Below are positions 1-10,718 of a stretch of 64,000 nucleotides of DNA, piece by piece. Every line of letters begins with the position of its first letter. The stretch's first letter is position 1. Source of the stretch: Acanthosepion lycidas (Eukaryota; Mollusca; Cephalopoda; Sepiida; Sepiidae); contig OZ010580.1 in NCBI GenBank assembly GCA_963932145.1, forward strand, positions 33,809,167 to 33,873,166. The letters run 5' to 3'. Under the pieces are notes generated by a model. The model saw nothing but the letters and a program-made list of their open reading frames with translations. It was not told where the DNA came from and made no database searches. The position numbers were made by a program, and so were the translations under genes.

Positions 1-505
1 GTGTAGCCCTTGAACTTGTGGAGAAGGCCACCATACCAAACCCTGTCAAATGTCTCCAAGATATCTAAAGCAACAACACTAGGTTCAATCATTCTTATCT
101 AAAGCTTAATAAACAAGTTCAGTCATAGCTGTTTACACATCGGTGGGAAACCTGGAGAAACAGAAGCTATATATTTTCTCCAAAAATGTGAAGAGTGTGA
201 AGAGTGATGCTTAACCAATTTAGCATTGATTGAATCTCTTGTACTTTAATAAAAACAGGTAAGAAACTAATAGGGTAACAATTTGAGGAGTCAGAAGTTT
301 CACCAGGGTTCTTAAAAACAGGAACTATATAGAAGGACTTCCAACAAACTGGAAAGCTAAAAGCAGCGAGGCATTTATTGTAAAGTTTGGCAAGGACAGG
401 AACCAGTTTAGGAGAACATTTCTTTATGACAATTACAGGAGTACCATGGAATCTGCAAACCTTGTGGGGATCTAGTTCATAAATGATAGTAGAAACCATA
501 GACTG
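1..505 (-). pseudogene. CR1/Jockey-like LINE reverse transcriptase fragment, truncated by window edge
   Basis: Reading the minus strand from about 499 downward gives the fingers and palm part of a non-LTR retrotransposon RT. Visible marks are LDPHK followed by a degraded ATGPDGIP-type box, KKCSPKLVPVLAKLYN, WKS..IVPVFKN and a degraded NYRPISLLP box (NCYPISFLP). After an interruption, RT motif A follows near positions 20-90 as ALDILETFDRVW. This RT would copy its own RNA at a nicked target site. The frame changes between the two blocks and the element runs off the left edge, so this is a dead partial copy. The Jockey/CR1 group assignment comes from family knowledge; the exact clade is uncertain. 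Confidence 0.8.
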
Positions 506-575
506 AGTTATGTGTATACCTTTCAGTAGAGATTATAATTGAATTGAATATTATAATTGAAATTAATTGTGAAAG

Positions 576-1276
576 TCACCCATGAAATAAATATAATTGT
601 TTTATTTAATCAATTTATCGAGGCTGATAGAAATCTCAACAGAATGCAGAAAGCACTGAAGGCCATTTTGTCCTATATTTGGGACTCATCAGCAGTGTGC
701 ATCCACTACCGAGAATTGAAACCCTAACAGGTTGTCAAGCAAACATCATACTAACTGTTCCAATGGGCCTCAGTGACAGAGATAATGTAGATTTGCAATC
801 TCTTTGTCCCCGAGGCCCATTGGAACAGTTGGTATGATGTTTGCTTGATAACCTAACTGTTAAGGTTTCAATTCTCGGTAGTGGATGCGCACTGCTGATG
901 AGTCCCAAATATAGGATGAAATGGCCATTCAGTGATTTCTGCATTCTGTTGAGGTTTCTATCAGACTCGATGAATTGATTAAATATAATTATCAAATCCT
1001 CCTAATAATTTCTACCTTATATAATTGTTTGTACATACATCAAATTGTCTTTAAATTGAGTGGCGGCAGAAGAATTATCATTGAACTTTTAAAAGGTAAG
1101 CTTAAATATTAATGCAATACATAAATGCAGTGATCGATTTTGAGTTTTTCTGTAGTGTGTAGTTGCCTATCACAAATACTCCTCCTTACCTAATGTGATG
1201 CAGGGCCCAATCAAGTGCCCTCCACATGAGCTAGCTTAAATGCTGCTCAAAAGGGCAGTTTTTAAGCTAGAATATT
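576..1276 (+). repeat. Unclassified hairpin-tailed repeat, copy 1, split by a foldback insert
   Basis: The segments 576-602 and 1020-1276 together align with the reverse complement of 32624-32890. Shared marks include ACCCATGAAATAAA at the start, a GTGGCRGCAGAAGAATTATC block near 1060 and a terminal hairpin built from AGCTTAAA and TTTAAGCT that ends in CTAG. No coding frame is visible. The terminal hairpin followed by CTAG recalls a non-autonomous Helitron 3' end, but the base after CTAG is not T in this copy and no shared TC start is seen, so the class remains open. The copy is interrupted by the foldback at 603-1019. Confidence 0.65.
603..1019. mobile_element. Foldback (long inverted repeat) element inserted in an older repeat
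   Basis: The left arm (about 605-772) and the reverse complement of the right arm (about 812-988) match over roughly 170 bp with scattered differences. Examples are the shared blocks around CTACCGAGAATTGAAACC and CTGTTCCAATGGGCCTC. A short loop of about 40 bases separates the arms. The 11-bp sequence TATAATTGTTT occurs on both sides (592-602 and 1020-1030), consistent with a target duplication. The right side carries about 30 extra bases beyond the matching arm. No transposase is present, so the element is non-autonomous. The minus-strand open frame at 735-995 is an artefact of the arms. Confidence 0.75.
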
Positions 1277-1394
1277 ATAAATATCATCAATCTTATTACA
1301 AATTGTTATTTTGTTAGCTTTTTTATTCCTCAAATTTTATTAACCAGCCATTTAGATCTACATATTATAAGAAGTACACATGAACAATCTTTTG

Positions 1395-1399
<5 letters not shown>

Positions 1400-1432
<33 letters not shown>
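1400..1432. repeat. (TA)n microsatellite
   Basis: A pure TA dinucleotide run. Similar tracts recur every few kilobases. Positions 1440-2780 otherwise hold only very AT-rich sequence with poly-T/poly-A patches (near 1848-1890 and 2140) and no recognisable gene. Confidence 0.95.
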
Positions 1433-1433
<1 letters not shown>

Positions 1434-2779
1434 TACAGGAATTCCTAAATTAGTGTGGCTAATGTGTACATTAAAGGATACACATTAATTGAATATAATA
1501 ACGTAGTAAATGATATAATTTGTACTTCAAATTTTAATCTCATTCACAATTAATTTCTAATTTGTGTACTTTTTAATTAAAATATAAGTACATATAAGAT
1601 ACAATAAAAACGCTATGAATGAATGTTTATTAATCTGATTTTTAATGAAAAAATTAGTGTTTTGCCACATAGTATTCTTTTGTTCTTCATATAATTGTCA
1701 GTGCTGAGAAATTCCTGCTTCAAATTTTCCAAACATATAATCATTAGTATTTTAACCTGAAAATTTACTTGTAATCTTTCTGTAGTAAATGCACACATCT
1801 TTTATATTTTGATATTTTTTAACAAATGTAAATGTCTCTATCATTCATTTTTTTTTTTTTTTTTAAAAAAACAAAAAAACAAAAACAAAAATCAGAAATT
1901 TCTTTTTAAGACCTTCAAAATAAATATGGGAAAAAAAAATCCAAATATTCATAAAATTTTAATAGAGACAAATATTCAAATATGTATTTTTATTATCAGC
2001 TCATATTATAAAATTTATCTATTTATAACTGTCCATTTTTTTAACACTACTATAATTACTTAGATAACATAATACTTGATAAACAAAATAGTTATACATT
2101 TTTTAAATTTTAGAAAATTTTTCATTAATCAGTAACTATAAAAAAATTTTTTTTTTAATTACTATGGTTAAACTGAAGAATTTTTTACAGCACTAGTCAA
2201 GTATTATGTAGCACTAATCAAATTTTGGTATACAAAAATTTTAGCACATTAATCGAAGGATTCCAGTATTTAAAACAACAGACTCCAGCTGCCAAAAACA
2301 AAATATAAAATAAAGATTAGAAATTTTTTAATGTAGAAGGCAGGAGCTGAGAAATAATTTGGAGTTGAGTAAATTTGTAAACCTTTGAGTTTATATCTTT
2401 TGAAAAAAGATAAATATGAAACTTTGCAACAGATCATGGTCTGTCAATTCAAAACACAAGTTTGTTTACACAAATCTTTACTAAGTGACTTCTTTTGCCT
2501 AAATTAGGATACAAAGTAGCTAGAGATTATAAGACTATTTGACAACTGAAATGACATAGCGGTTTATATTTGCTTTTTTCTTGTAAACTGTGACTATATA
2601 TAAAAGTTTTCTATCAGAGAAAGATGTCAATTCCTTCAAACATTTCAAATACATCTCTTTACTATGAAAAGATATGTTCACAGAAATCAATTTACACTTA
2701 TAAAAATTCTGTTGCAAAAATGTAAATCAATGCCATTTGAAATTTAACTAATATTACTGGGAATTTAATTACTAAATTA

Positions 2780-3330
2780 ATTACTATAACTAACGCCTCC
2801 AAAACATAATTTCTCTCTATTAATCCTCAGAGAGACCTCTTTCTGCTTCCCATCAGCATGGCTGATGCTAACCTCTAGGAGAGTGACTTGTGTCTTCTTG
2901 GGCTAACATTCTTGGCTGGCATGAAATGGAAAGATTATATTGAATCAATTGCTAGGTCTACTGCTAAGAAAGTTGGTTCACTGCATCATGCTAGACAATT
3001 TTTCTCTCCTGAATCTATCTTACATCATTAAAAGTCTACCATTCATCTATGCTTTCAATAATGCTGCCACATATTCCTACTATATATTTACAGATTCTTG
3101 ATAAAATCCAAAGAAGAATTTGCAATGTTATTGATCCTGACCTGGCATCTCGGCTTCAGTCACTTTCCCACTACCAGAACATAGCTTCCCTGTGCCTTTT
3201 CTATAAATACTTTGATGGTAATTGTTTGGATGAGCTCTTCGCTATCATAACTAGACTTTATGAATTTACACACTGTACTAGATTGGTAGCAAGGTCTCAT
3301 CCATCTACAGTTGAATTTAATAAATGCAGT
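2780..3330 (+). pseudogene. CR1/Jockey-like LINE 3' coding fragment (RT thumb/C-terminus)
   Basis: The translation shows the family C-terminal signature in order: LLGLTFLAGMKWKDYIESI near 2895-2955, VGSLHHARQFFSPESIL near 2970-3030, ILDKIQRRICN near 3090-3125 and CLFYKYFDGNCLDELF near 3190-3240. Several stops and a frame change interrupt it. It is 5'-truncated, as LINE copies usually are. At about 3325-3335 the match to this family stops and a different LINE begins without breaking the reading frame. Homologous pieces lie at 12930, 31712, 38372, 58250 and 62215. Confidence 0.85.
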
Positions 3331-4620
3331 TTCTGGTTTGGTCCCAATCTCTTAGAAATGAATTGGTCAGAAGTGAGGGAGAAGGCCAAGGTCACAGTTC
3401 ATCTGTGGTCCTGGAGGAATCTTTACTTGAAGGGGAGGGCAGAAGTATATTGCTTACACATATACCCAATTCTCCTTTACCAACTCTCTGTACTTCCACT
3501 CCTGTCTGCCATTCTAATGGATTTTGTAAAGCTCTTGTTCTTCATGTGGGGAGACAAGACTCCCAAGGTATGTCATGAAATCTGTTACCTCCACCCTTCT
3601 GAGGGCAGTCTGGGTATGCCTTGCATTGAGATTTATTGACATACACTTTGTATCTGTTACCTAGACCAGATGTGTTTGCCATCAGATGAGAACAGTGAAT
3701 TCTGAAAAGAAGACACTTTCCATCCTTGAGAAGTGTGCACTCGTGTGAGGAGTCCACCCGTTTACCTCGAGGCAAGGGCTCCTTCTACCATGAATGACGG
3801 TTTGCACTCAAGTACCTCTTGCAGATGACAGATGGCCTCTCTGATGCCCAGCTGTTGTCCCATAAGGCATTATATCAGGTGTTAGTTCATTCATGATGAT
3901 TTGCTAGGTGATCTCGGTCTGACAAAGCAGGAGGCTTACTCCATATAGCCTTGGACACCTGGGTTGAAATGTCTCACTAATACTGAGGTATCACTCACCT
4001 GGCTGGTGATTTGAAGAACCCTCTGGGTCAGCTTTAAACTTGTTTAGTGGGTTTGGTAAAGTGTCCAAACTGCATTTGCTGTCATCGCGAGGTGGAGACC
4101 ATAGGTCATACCTTTTTTCATTGCAGGGTAGTAGGTCCATTGTGCAAGTTTGTTGAAGACATGATTCGTATGCTGTGTGTAAAATTCTTTTTTCTTAAGG
4201 CCAGTTCTATTTGTAGCAATATCGTACTGCCATTGACTAAGGCTGCACACTGTGTTCTTTTGCTTACTGGGTTTTATGCGGGTCATGATATATATGATGT
4301 GACAGAAGGAATTCCATGGGGACGAGAAGTTTACCTCTTCCCAACTGATCCTGTTCTTTAAGCACCAGCTTAAAGTCAAAATCAGGATGGAAAGGAAGCG
4401 ACTATGCATTGGAACTTGGCAAAAAGTGGGTGAGTTTTTCACATTTGTGAAAGGTGTTGACTTATTGAAAATTAATGAGTTAAATTTAAGGCCACTATGG
4501 GTACCTGTTTACTGTATTTATTGATGTAACACACCTGTTAATGGTGTAGATGAAATGCAGGTTGCATTAGGTTGCTTTTAATGTCACATCATCTTTAGGC
4601 AAATGTGAGTTTCTGTATGT
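3331..4620 (+). pseudogene. Tx1/L1-type LINE C-terminal fragment with zinc-knuckle remnant
   Basis: Directly after the CR1-like piece the frame reads LKGRAEVYCLHIYPILLYQL, then a FFMWGDKTP...EGSLGMPC block. These are typical of the region after the RT in Tx1/L1-type ORF2 proteins. The block breaks up by frameshifts until about 4045. From there a frame with CPNC, then H and FHC spaced as in the LINE C-terminal zinc-binding motif, runs to about 4361. A last block near 4345-4440 (SSQLILFFKHQL then KRLCIGTW) is in another frame. The fragment is non-functional. Positions about 4440-4620 look like its 3' UTR. Confidence 0.75.
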
Positions 4621-4693
4621 AAGAAAATAAATCAGGATAGTTTCTTCCTATCTACATTACTGTTCTCCTCATCTTTGTTGGTTTTACCACAGC

Positions 4694-4726
4694 ATTTTGA
4701 CTGTTGTACATTCTTGCCTTCTTCAG
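4694..4726 (-). ncRNA. CUGAAGAAGG hairpin motif, degenerate copy (hammerhead-like)
   Basis: On the minus strand a CTGAAGAAGG box is followed by a short spacer and an A-rich CAAAAT box in place of CGAAAC. The downstream GCTGTGG block matches the copy at 30717-30748. The stem is not well kept here. The motif is described fully at 10677-10702. It is a candidate structural element only; transcription is not shown. Confidence 0.3.
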
Positions 4727-4729
4727 GTG

Positions 4730-6600
4730 TTGGTTAATCCAGGTAACCTTTAGGGAATTTTAAACTGACCGTTTTATTTAATCTATGGGGTAGATTATTC
4801 ACATTCTGCTGTCAGTGTCTAAGGATATCTCATCTTGTTCTTATTTAGAGCTGCTTAGTTATTGATCACTAAGTCTGTTTCAGTGGCCCCCAAGACCAGC
4901 GAGTCACATTTATTATGCCACCAAAATTCATGAAACAATGCTTTGATCTATGAATCTACAGTAAACAAGGATAACTTCTCACTGTAGAATTTGTTCTGTT
5001 TTATGAATTTTAGACAAAAATTAAAAAATCTTATTTCGTTGTTTACATTAACAGATTATGACATCAATCAAAGAGATGAAATTTAAATTTTTATTATTGC
5101 ATTATTCCAAAATGTTAACACATCAGTAGAGAGCTATTAATGTCAACAACTGAGCACAAATAGTTATTAATTAAAAAAATTAGTAATTAATGTATAATAT
5201 TATCCAAAACTACATGTACAAGAATGCTGATTTTGATAAAAGTTAAAAAAATAACCATAAATACGTAAAAAATGCATATGAAAATGCCTTTTTCCACGAT
5301 ATAGATATTTGTGTTATGTTATAATGCTTTATTACCTAAACAATAATAATACTGAATAATATTTTTTAAACATTAAAGTATATTTAATCACACCTGCCTA
5401 ATACCTGTTGTGATCTGTAAAGACAAAGAATCTGAGGTGAATAAATAATTTAAAAAGTACCTAACAAATTTAGACAGTTTTTCATACTAATGATCTTAGC
5501 TCTTCTCCCTCAAGTTAGTAGTAAAACAGTAGGGAAGACTAAGCTGTCTAGACTTGGTAGGACAACCAGTCTAGAAGGAAAACACTGAATTTTGAGAAAA
5601 GGCAATAGGAAATCATCCACTACCTTTCCCAAGAATAGTCATTTTCTTAGATCAATGATTAAAAATGGCTTCAAGCAAATGAATCTTTTACATCTTAAAG
5701 AAGACAATCATTCACTATGCCATTATAGATAGGTATTACAAAATCAGAATAAGCATTACCAAACAAGAAAAAACAGATCACTTGAAAACTTCCTACAATA
5801 ACAACTAAAATTGGTAGCACATATAACTAATAAGGAAAATCCACGTGTTAATTTTCTACATTGCTTTAAACAATGAGAAGCCTATTCGGAAAAACTGTTT
5901 TAAAAGATTTTATAAATTTTAACCAACAGTAATGTTCTTAGGTCAATGAACACCAGATCTATTTATATCAATTGTGCTTACAAAATGTTTGGAAAATGAG
6001 GAAAACCTGTTAGCATCTCTTTTAGGTCAGGCGAGATTACAAGAGGGCACTTGAAATTCCATTGACACCTTGGTTTGTTTATATGGTAGCCACAAACATT
6101 GCTAATGAACTTGCCATTTTGTGAAAGTTTTAGATTACTTTGTTAACATTGCATTGGTGTCCTAGATTGCAAATGTGTTTGGTATAAAGTGTATGTAAAT
6201 TAGCTTGATGCAAGATTTCTCTGCATAATCTATTTCACAATGTTAGCGAAATTAGAAGAAACTTTGATGCTGACTTAGCTCTTATGGAATTAATCAACTG
6301 TAGTAGATAATTTACAAGAAAAAAATTTACTTAGGAAAACTTCAGAAGAGATGGAAATTGGTTCCATGTGATTTTAGGAAAGATACCGCAACAAGCAATT
6401 AAACAATTGTCCTATTCTTGTTGAAAAGAGATTTTTTTTTTGACAAAATAGTTATTAGTTGGTAATTCTACTATAAAATTGTATTGTTGGTAATTTTACT
6501 ATAAATAGGTATAGTTGATAATTTTTTTATATAAAAATGTATTGCCAGTAATTTTACTATAAAGATGCATTTTTACACTTATAGCATTTTGTTTTTGTTT
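4730..6600. other. AT-rich stretch with no recognised gene; SINE-like piece near 5585-5725
   Basis: No open frame of note and no familiar protein signature. About 5585-5725 resembles 7655-7770 (shared AGGAAATCATCCACTA-type and TTTCCCAAGAAT blocks), suggesting a degraded SINE tail. Three short TTTTACTATAAA-type repeats lie at about 6462-6560, where near-copies of GGTAATTTTACTATAAA recur with a period of about 35-55 bases. Confidence 0.5.
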
Positions 6601-6611
6601 GGGGATTCCCT

Positions 6612-6762
6612 ATTTGCCCATATCTGGGATCTTAACAGGTGTTACTCCTCCCCAGTCAGGATGAAACTGGGAACAGCAGCAATTAAGAGATGGGGCCATG
6701 CATTTGAAAACCTCCAATCTCCTTGCTGCCAGCTGTAGTTTATCATCATACCTAGGACTCAA
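6612..6762 (-). repeat. Unclassified dispersed repeat X, short copy
   Basis: The reverse complement matches 37680-37830 and 46835-46985 through the blocks GATGATAAACTACA, GGTTTT..GCATGG, CTTAATTGCTG and CACCTGTTA. Only the first ~150 bases of the longer repeat are present. It contains no coding frame. The repeat is not one I can name. Confidence 0.65.
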
Positions 6763-7224
6763 AAATAAATTGACAAGATTCTGTACAGCCAATTCAATAT
6801 AAATGGATTCTCCTGGAGAAAAACATTATTTGCTGTGTTTAATGGTATTCAAGATAATTCTTTATTATTGGAACTAAGGTATGCTGTTGATGCTACAGCA
6901 ATTTTTACTCTTTTATGATGGAATACACATTTTATCTGAAGAGTGGCATATTACAGAAAGACAGGAAAAAAGTTTGTTGACTGAATAATGTGCCTTTGAA
7001 TTTATTATGAATAAAATATTTACTCAAAAAATGATGCTGGAAATATTTGCACCAACCTAAAAATATCCATCTTATTTGATCTAAGAGGACAGTAAGCATT
7101 TGAAAAAAAAAAGAAATAGATTTTGTCCAATCCTTGCATAAATTATGTAACATTTATGACATTAGCTCAACTATTTATTTTAAAAAGAATTAAAATTAAT
7201 ATATTTATTTATAAATGAAATGTT

Positions 7225-7330
7225 GGATGTGCAGGTAGCATAATGGTTATTGGTGTGAAAAGTGGAATTTGTGATCCAAGTTCAAATTCTGACCAAGTCT
7301 GTTGCATTCAGTTTCATACCAATGCTCTTG
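7225..7330 (+). repeat. tRNA-derived SINE head
   Basis: GCAGGTAGCATAATGG at 7230 resembles an RNA polymerase III A box, and CAAGTTCAAATTC about 45 bases later resembles a B box. The spacing suits a tRNA-derived promoter. No foldable intact tRNA is present, so this is a SINE relic rather than a tRNA gene. Confidence 0.5.
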
Positions 7331-7382
7331 TAGATGGTTATAGCCTCAATGGTTACACAGCCAGATCAAGTAAACACTTTGG

Positions 7383-7480
7383 TATTAGGTGTTAAATATT
7401 CATCATTATCCTCAAACTTTTTACAGAATCTTTCAACAAGAATAAAGTGTGCATGATATATTGTCCATGTTTCAAATGAG
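7383..7480 (-). pseudogene. RTE-like LINE fragment
   Basis: The minus strand reads FETWTIYHAHFILVERF, which matches the ETWT-Y block after the RT in RTE-like LINEs. The same block appears in the longer relic at 9316-9900. It is under 40 residues and broken beyond that. Confidence 0.55.
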
Positions 7481-7569
7481 TGAAAAAAAAAACTACTGTC
7501 AAAAGACGTGCAGTAAACACTGACTTTAGTTTGAATGGTGAATAATTCCAGTTTTTACTTTAATAGCAG

Positions 7570-7770
7570 AGTAGACTAGTTGCCACTCAACGCTAGAGCA
7601 AGATTTGAGCGACAGCAAGTTTATGAGAATGGCCACTTTGAATTCAAAACTGTAAAGAAGGATATGGGAAACCACTCCACTATTTTCCCAAGAATTCATG
7701 ATAATTCATAGATAAGGAAGCTGTGGAAAGTAGCAATTGTCTATCCCTTGAATGAAGTTGGCATCACAAA
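7570..7770 (+). repeat. RTE-like 5' start remnant joined to SINE-like tail
   Basis: CGCCACTCAACGCTAGAGCAA-like sequence followed by MATLNSKTVKK resembles the beginning of an RTE-type ORF (an endonuclease N-terminus). The match ends within 15 residues. The following 110 bases resemble 5585-5725. The assignment is weak because the coding match is so short. Confidence 0.35.
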
Positions 7771-8487
7771 AAAAAAAAAAAGAAAAGAAAAGATGAAAGG
7801 CTTTATACTTGAATTTGTATATACTTGTTCACTGTCTGGCAAAGAGGATTAATCTTTGCAAGGCTTTAGAACCCCATGGGTCAGAGAAAATAATCTATTG
7901 TATACTTTACTTTGTTAATGTATTTCCATATTCTGTATCAACATTAGGATATTTCATTCACACACACCTCCTTAATTACTGCCTGAAACACTGCAAAAGT
8001 CTCTCAAGAGCTTAAATAAATATTCAGGTGAATATATTTACCAGCCTTTCATAGTCAATGTTTTCAAAAGCTGATAAATATTTAATCATATTTGTTATTC
8101 AACAGTGGACAAAGTGTCTATGAAGAATAATGCACAGCTGACCTAACAAGAGTATCAATGCATGGATAATTGAAAAGAATCCAAAACTCAGTTGACAAGT
8201 GATGGGAGAGAAGATTTTGATCTATGGCTATTAGGAGTCAGAGCTGGGTAGTAATTTACTGAGTTTTATCACAAGTTATTAAAAAGGATTCAATAAATGG
8301 AAAAACAAAAGCCGTGATCTTCAGTTCCAAAATGTTTCAATGTTACACTTTCAATAAAGTTGGAAGCAATACTGAATCTTGAGCAGAAAGACAGAAGAAA
8401 AATAATTTCTCCAAGAAATATTTTCTTTTGTAAAATTCTTGTAATATAAGAACAATTATGCTGTTCATTATGGGTATCAGTGAGTTA

Positions 8488-8795
8488 TGTGCCATGCGTG
8501 ATACACACTTAGGTAATCATGTATCTTTCGCTACATGACTGACGAAGCAAATTTTTTCCCTGCAGTAGGTTGCCATTTCTTTCTGCAGTAGACCAGTTGC
8601 CATCCAGGACTATAGAATCTGGTCTGTCCTGCTATTTACTCATAGTTTGGGGAGGAGGGAAGAGTAGGATTCATACCTTTCCCAAGGGTATTAGTATCTA
8701 TGAAAATGGAATAAATTCAACTGGAATTCAAACTCAGCTCTCCGATTCCTTAATCCGAGCTACTATCCATTACTCCACCATATCTGAGTTCATAA
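8488..8795 (-). repeat. tRNA-type SINE, copy sharing body with 17582-17878
   Basis: About 300 bases match 17582-17878 throughout, from TCATGC-TTGATACACACTTAGG at the low-coordinate end to a tRNA-like head (GAGCTGAGTTTGAATTCC on the minus strand) at the high end. The A-box-like and B-box-like segments lie at the high-coordinate end, so transcription would run leftward. The plus-strand open frame at 8570-8857 is a by-product. Confidence 0.65.
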
Positions 8796-8848
8796 TAGAA
8801 GTTATGTCTGTCTATATTTCTGAGATGAATTATTGTAAATATTTACAC

Positions 8849-9060
8849 ATGGCCTAGTGGATTTAAAGTGTTGGTTGAAGTAATCCAGTGACTTGACCCA
8901 AAGAGCTGTGAGTTCAATACCTGGCCACAGCAGAGGTGAACAAAATGTTACTAAAGGGAGATAAGTGAAAATTTTCTCACCTCCTCTCCTTGCTCTTGCC
9001 AATTTTTGCAACACTGTCCTCTTGGTAACTCAGACCATTCATCTATTAAACTGCTGCAGT
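8849..9060 (+). repeat. tRNA-derived SINE
   Basis: ATGGCCTAGTGG at 8850 fits an A box, and GAGTTCAATACCTGG about 60 bases later fits a B box. The pattern 'GGCCTAGTGG ... GTTCGATTCCTGG' is typical of tRNA-derived SINEs known in cephalopods. The copy is diverged. The minus-strand frame across 8802-9014 is not a gene. Confidence 0.6.
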
Positions 9061-9118
9061 GTGTTGATTTCAATGTCCATTTTTATATTTAACCCATAAA
9101 TACAACATACCTTAAAAA

Positions 9119-9120
9119 TA

Positions 9121-9163
<43 letters not shown>
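9119..9163. repeat. (TA)n microsatellite
   Basis: A TA dinucleotide run of about 45 bases following an AT-rich leader. Confidence 0.95.
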
Positions 9164-9165
<2 letters not shown>

Positions 9166-9315
9166 TCATGTGTGTGTTAATTTCTTGTCAGATAATTATC
9201 GTTTCCATTGTTTCCCTGATTCACCATCATCATTTTCTTCTGAGATGGTTCTGAAGAGCTGCAGTTGATTTACATAGCAGACAAAATGCAATTTCTCCAT
9301 CATAATCAAACCAGT

Positions 9316-9900
9316 TTATGGAATGTCTCTTTTGTGCGTCATTATGTATGATTTTAATCCAGATGATGATATACAAATTTTGTAACAGACTACACAGGTG
9401 GTATATTCTGTGTGCTGAGGAAGGATGTCGACATATGTAGCTTGCTTCTGGGCCTGAGACTTTGTGTGGTTGACATATTCTTCCTTAGCAATTAAGATGC
9501 ACCTGCATACATCACATTTCCAGTTCTTTGCATTATCAAGCACTAACTAGAACATTGCACAGGAGTATGAGACTTTAAATTACTTTCACAGTTTTCTTTT
9601 TCACAGTGTTTCCAATCAGAACAATTTTTGGTTAACTCCTCCCCAAGTGTTAATATCAATATTCAAGAATTTTGCGATAGATGCTTTCCAGTTTGTAGCT
9701 GACCATAGAAAAGTCTCTTTCAAAGTATATTGTCATTTGATTGCAGATGTTCATAGCCATGATGCTCAAACAGCCTGCTCTACTTATGCTTCAGTATCAG
9801 GTGTTAAAGATTGTCACTTTATACTGAGTAGTATTTTCTGATAGAACCTTTCAAGAAGCTTAAAGTGACCTTCATATATTGTCTATGTTTCAAATGATTA
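9316..9900 (-). pseudogene. RTE-like LINE 3' region with C-terminal C2H2 finger remnant
   Basis: Reading leftward from about 9895, ETRTIYEGHFKLLERF corresponds to the conserved ETWTVYxxHxKxLExFHQ block downstream of the RT in RTE-like LINEs. A stretch with stops follows, then an open frame (9543-9316) with CDVCRCILIAKEEYVNH and a second CVVC...TH pair. Those are two degenerate C2H2 zinc fingers; in the second, the first histidine is replaced by tyrosine. Such fingers end many LINE ORFs of this group. Stops at several points show that it is dead. A host zinc-finger gene is less likely because the LINE block lies upstream in the same orientation. Confidence 0.65.
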
Positions 9901-9927
9901 CAAAACTAGTATCAAAACACATGGTAA

Positions 9928-10240
9928 AGCTTATGGTCAAATTACATTGAAACACTGGTTCCTGTATGGTAACCAAAGTTAAGCAATGTCAAGTTTGGTT
10001 ACTACCTAGGTAGATGACCACTTGGGAATACCAGCTGTCGTAAGTTGGATGAGTGGGTGGTGTAATAGATAATGGCTCAGAATTATTAATCAGAGAGCTG
10101 AGTTCCAATTCAGAGTTTGTTATATTCACTTGCGCTCAAATTCTCTTGGGAAAGGAATTAATCCCTTTCTTCTAACCACAGTAAGACATATATCACTAAA
10201 CCATTATCATCTCCTTTAAAAAATTCCTACATTCTAAAAA
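9928..10240 (+). repeat. Composite SINE: 5S rRNA-derived head plus tRNA-like unit, copy 1
   Basis: Positions 9928-10044 align along the full length of a 5S rRNA gene. The internal control region is clear: AAGTTAAGCAATGTCAAG, ACTACCTAGGTAGATGACC and CTTGGGAATACC. Immediately after, TGGTGTAATAGATAATGG (A-box-like) and GAGTTCCAATTC (B-box-like) form a tRNA-like unit. A body follows that is shared with the minus-strand copy at 61005-61287 (TTTGTTATATTCACTT and a GGGAAAGGAAT..ATCC block). 5S-derived SINEs (SINE3) and 5S/tRNA composites are known in other animals. Having two copies with the same junction shows that this is a real unit, not a chance insertion. Confidence 0.75.
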
Positions 10241-10563
10241 ATATTTTCTGGTTTTAAATAACTTGGAAAGGATTCATAGGCCATAGAAAATGAATCAATT
10301 AAAAAAAAAAAGCATATGGCAAGCACTGTCTGAATCAAACCATACTCACCCTTCCAGTTTATTAAACACCACACAAGTCTTTTGAATACACAAATATATT
10401 TCAGCATCTAAGGAGATATATCCATATTCAGGTAAAATGAGAACAAATGGAGTATAATTCTACTGTCTGTAACATTTAATTTAAAAGAGGGCTCAACACA
10501 GAGTAGAGCTAAATATTATTTATTTTAGGATATACAAAAAAGTGTTAAACATGTTTTCACATT

Positions 10564-10565
<2 letters not shown>

Positions 10566-10603
<38 letters not shown>

Positions 10604-10718
10604 AAAAATATGGAAAAACAAAAATCTGAATATACAAGTATGCTGTTTTAATGTTGTTTCAATGTCAACATCAGACGTTTCGGCCTAGTAGACCTTCTTC
10701 AGTTATTCTTTCAGACAC

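Noticed and set aside
9316..9543. Host C2H2 zinc-finger gene
   Set aside because: An RTE-like block lies just upstream in the same orientation, one finger has lost a histidine, and stops precede it.
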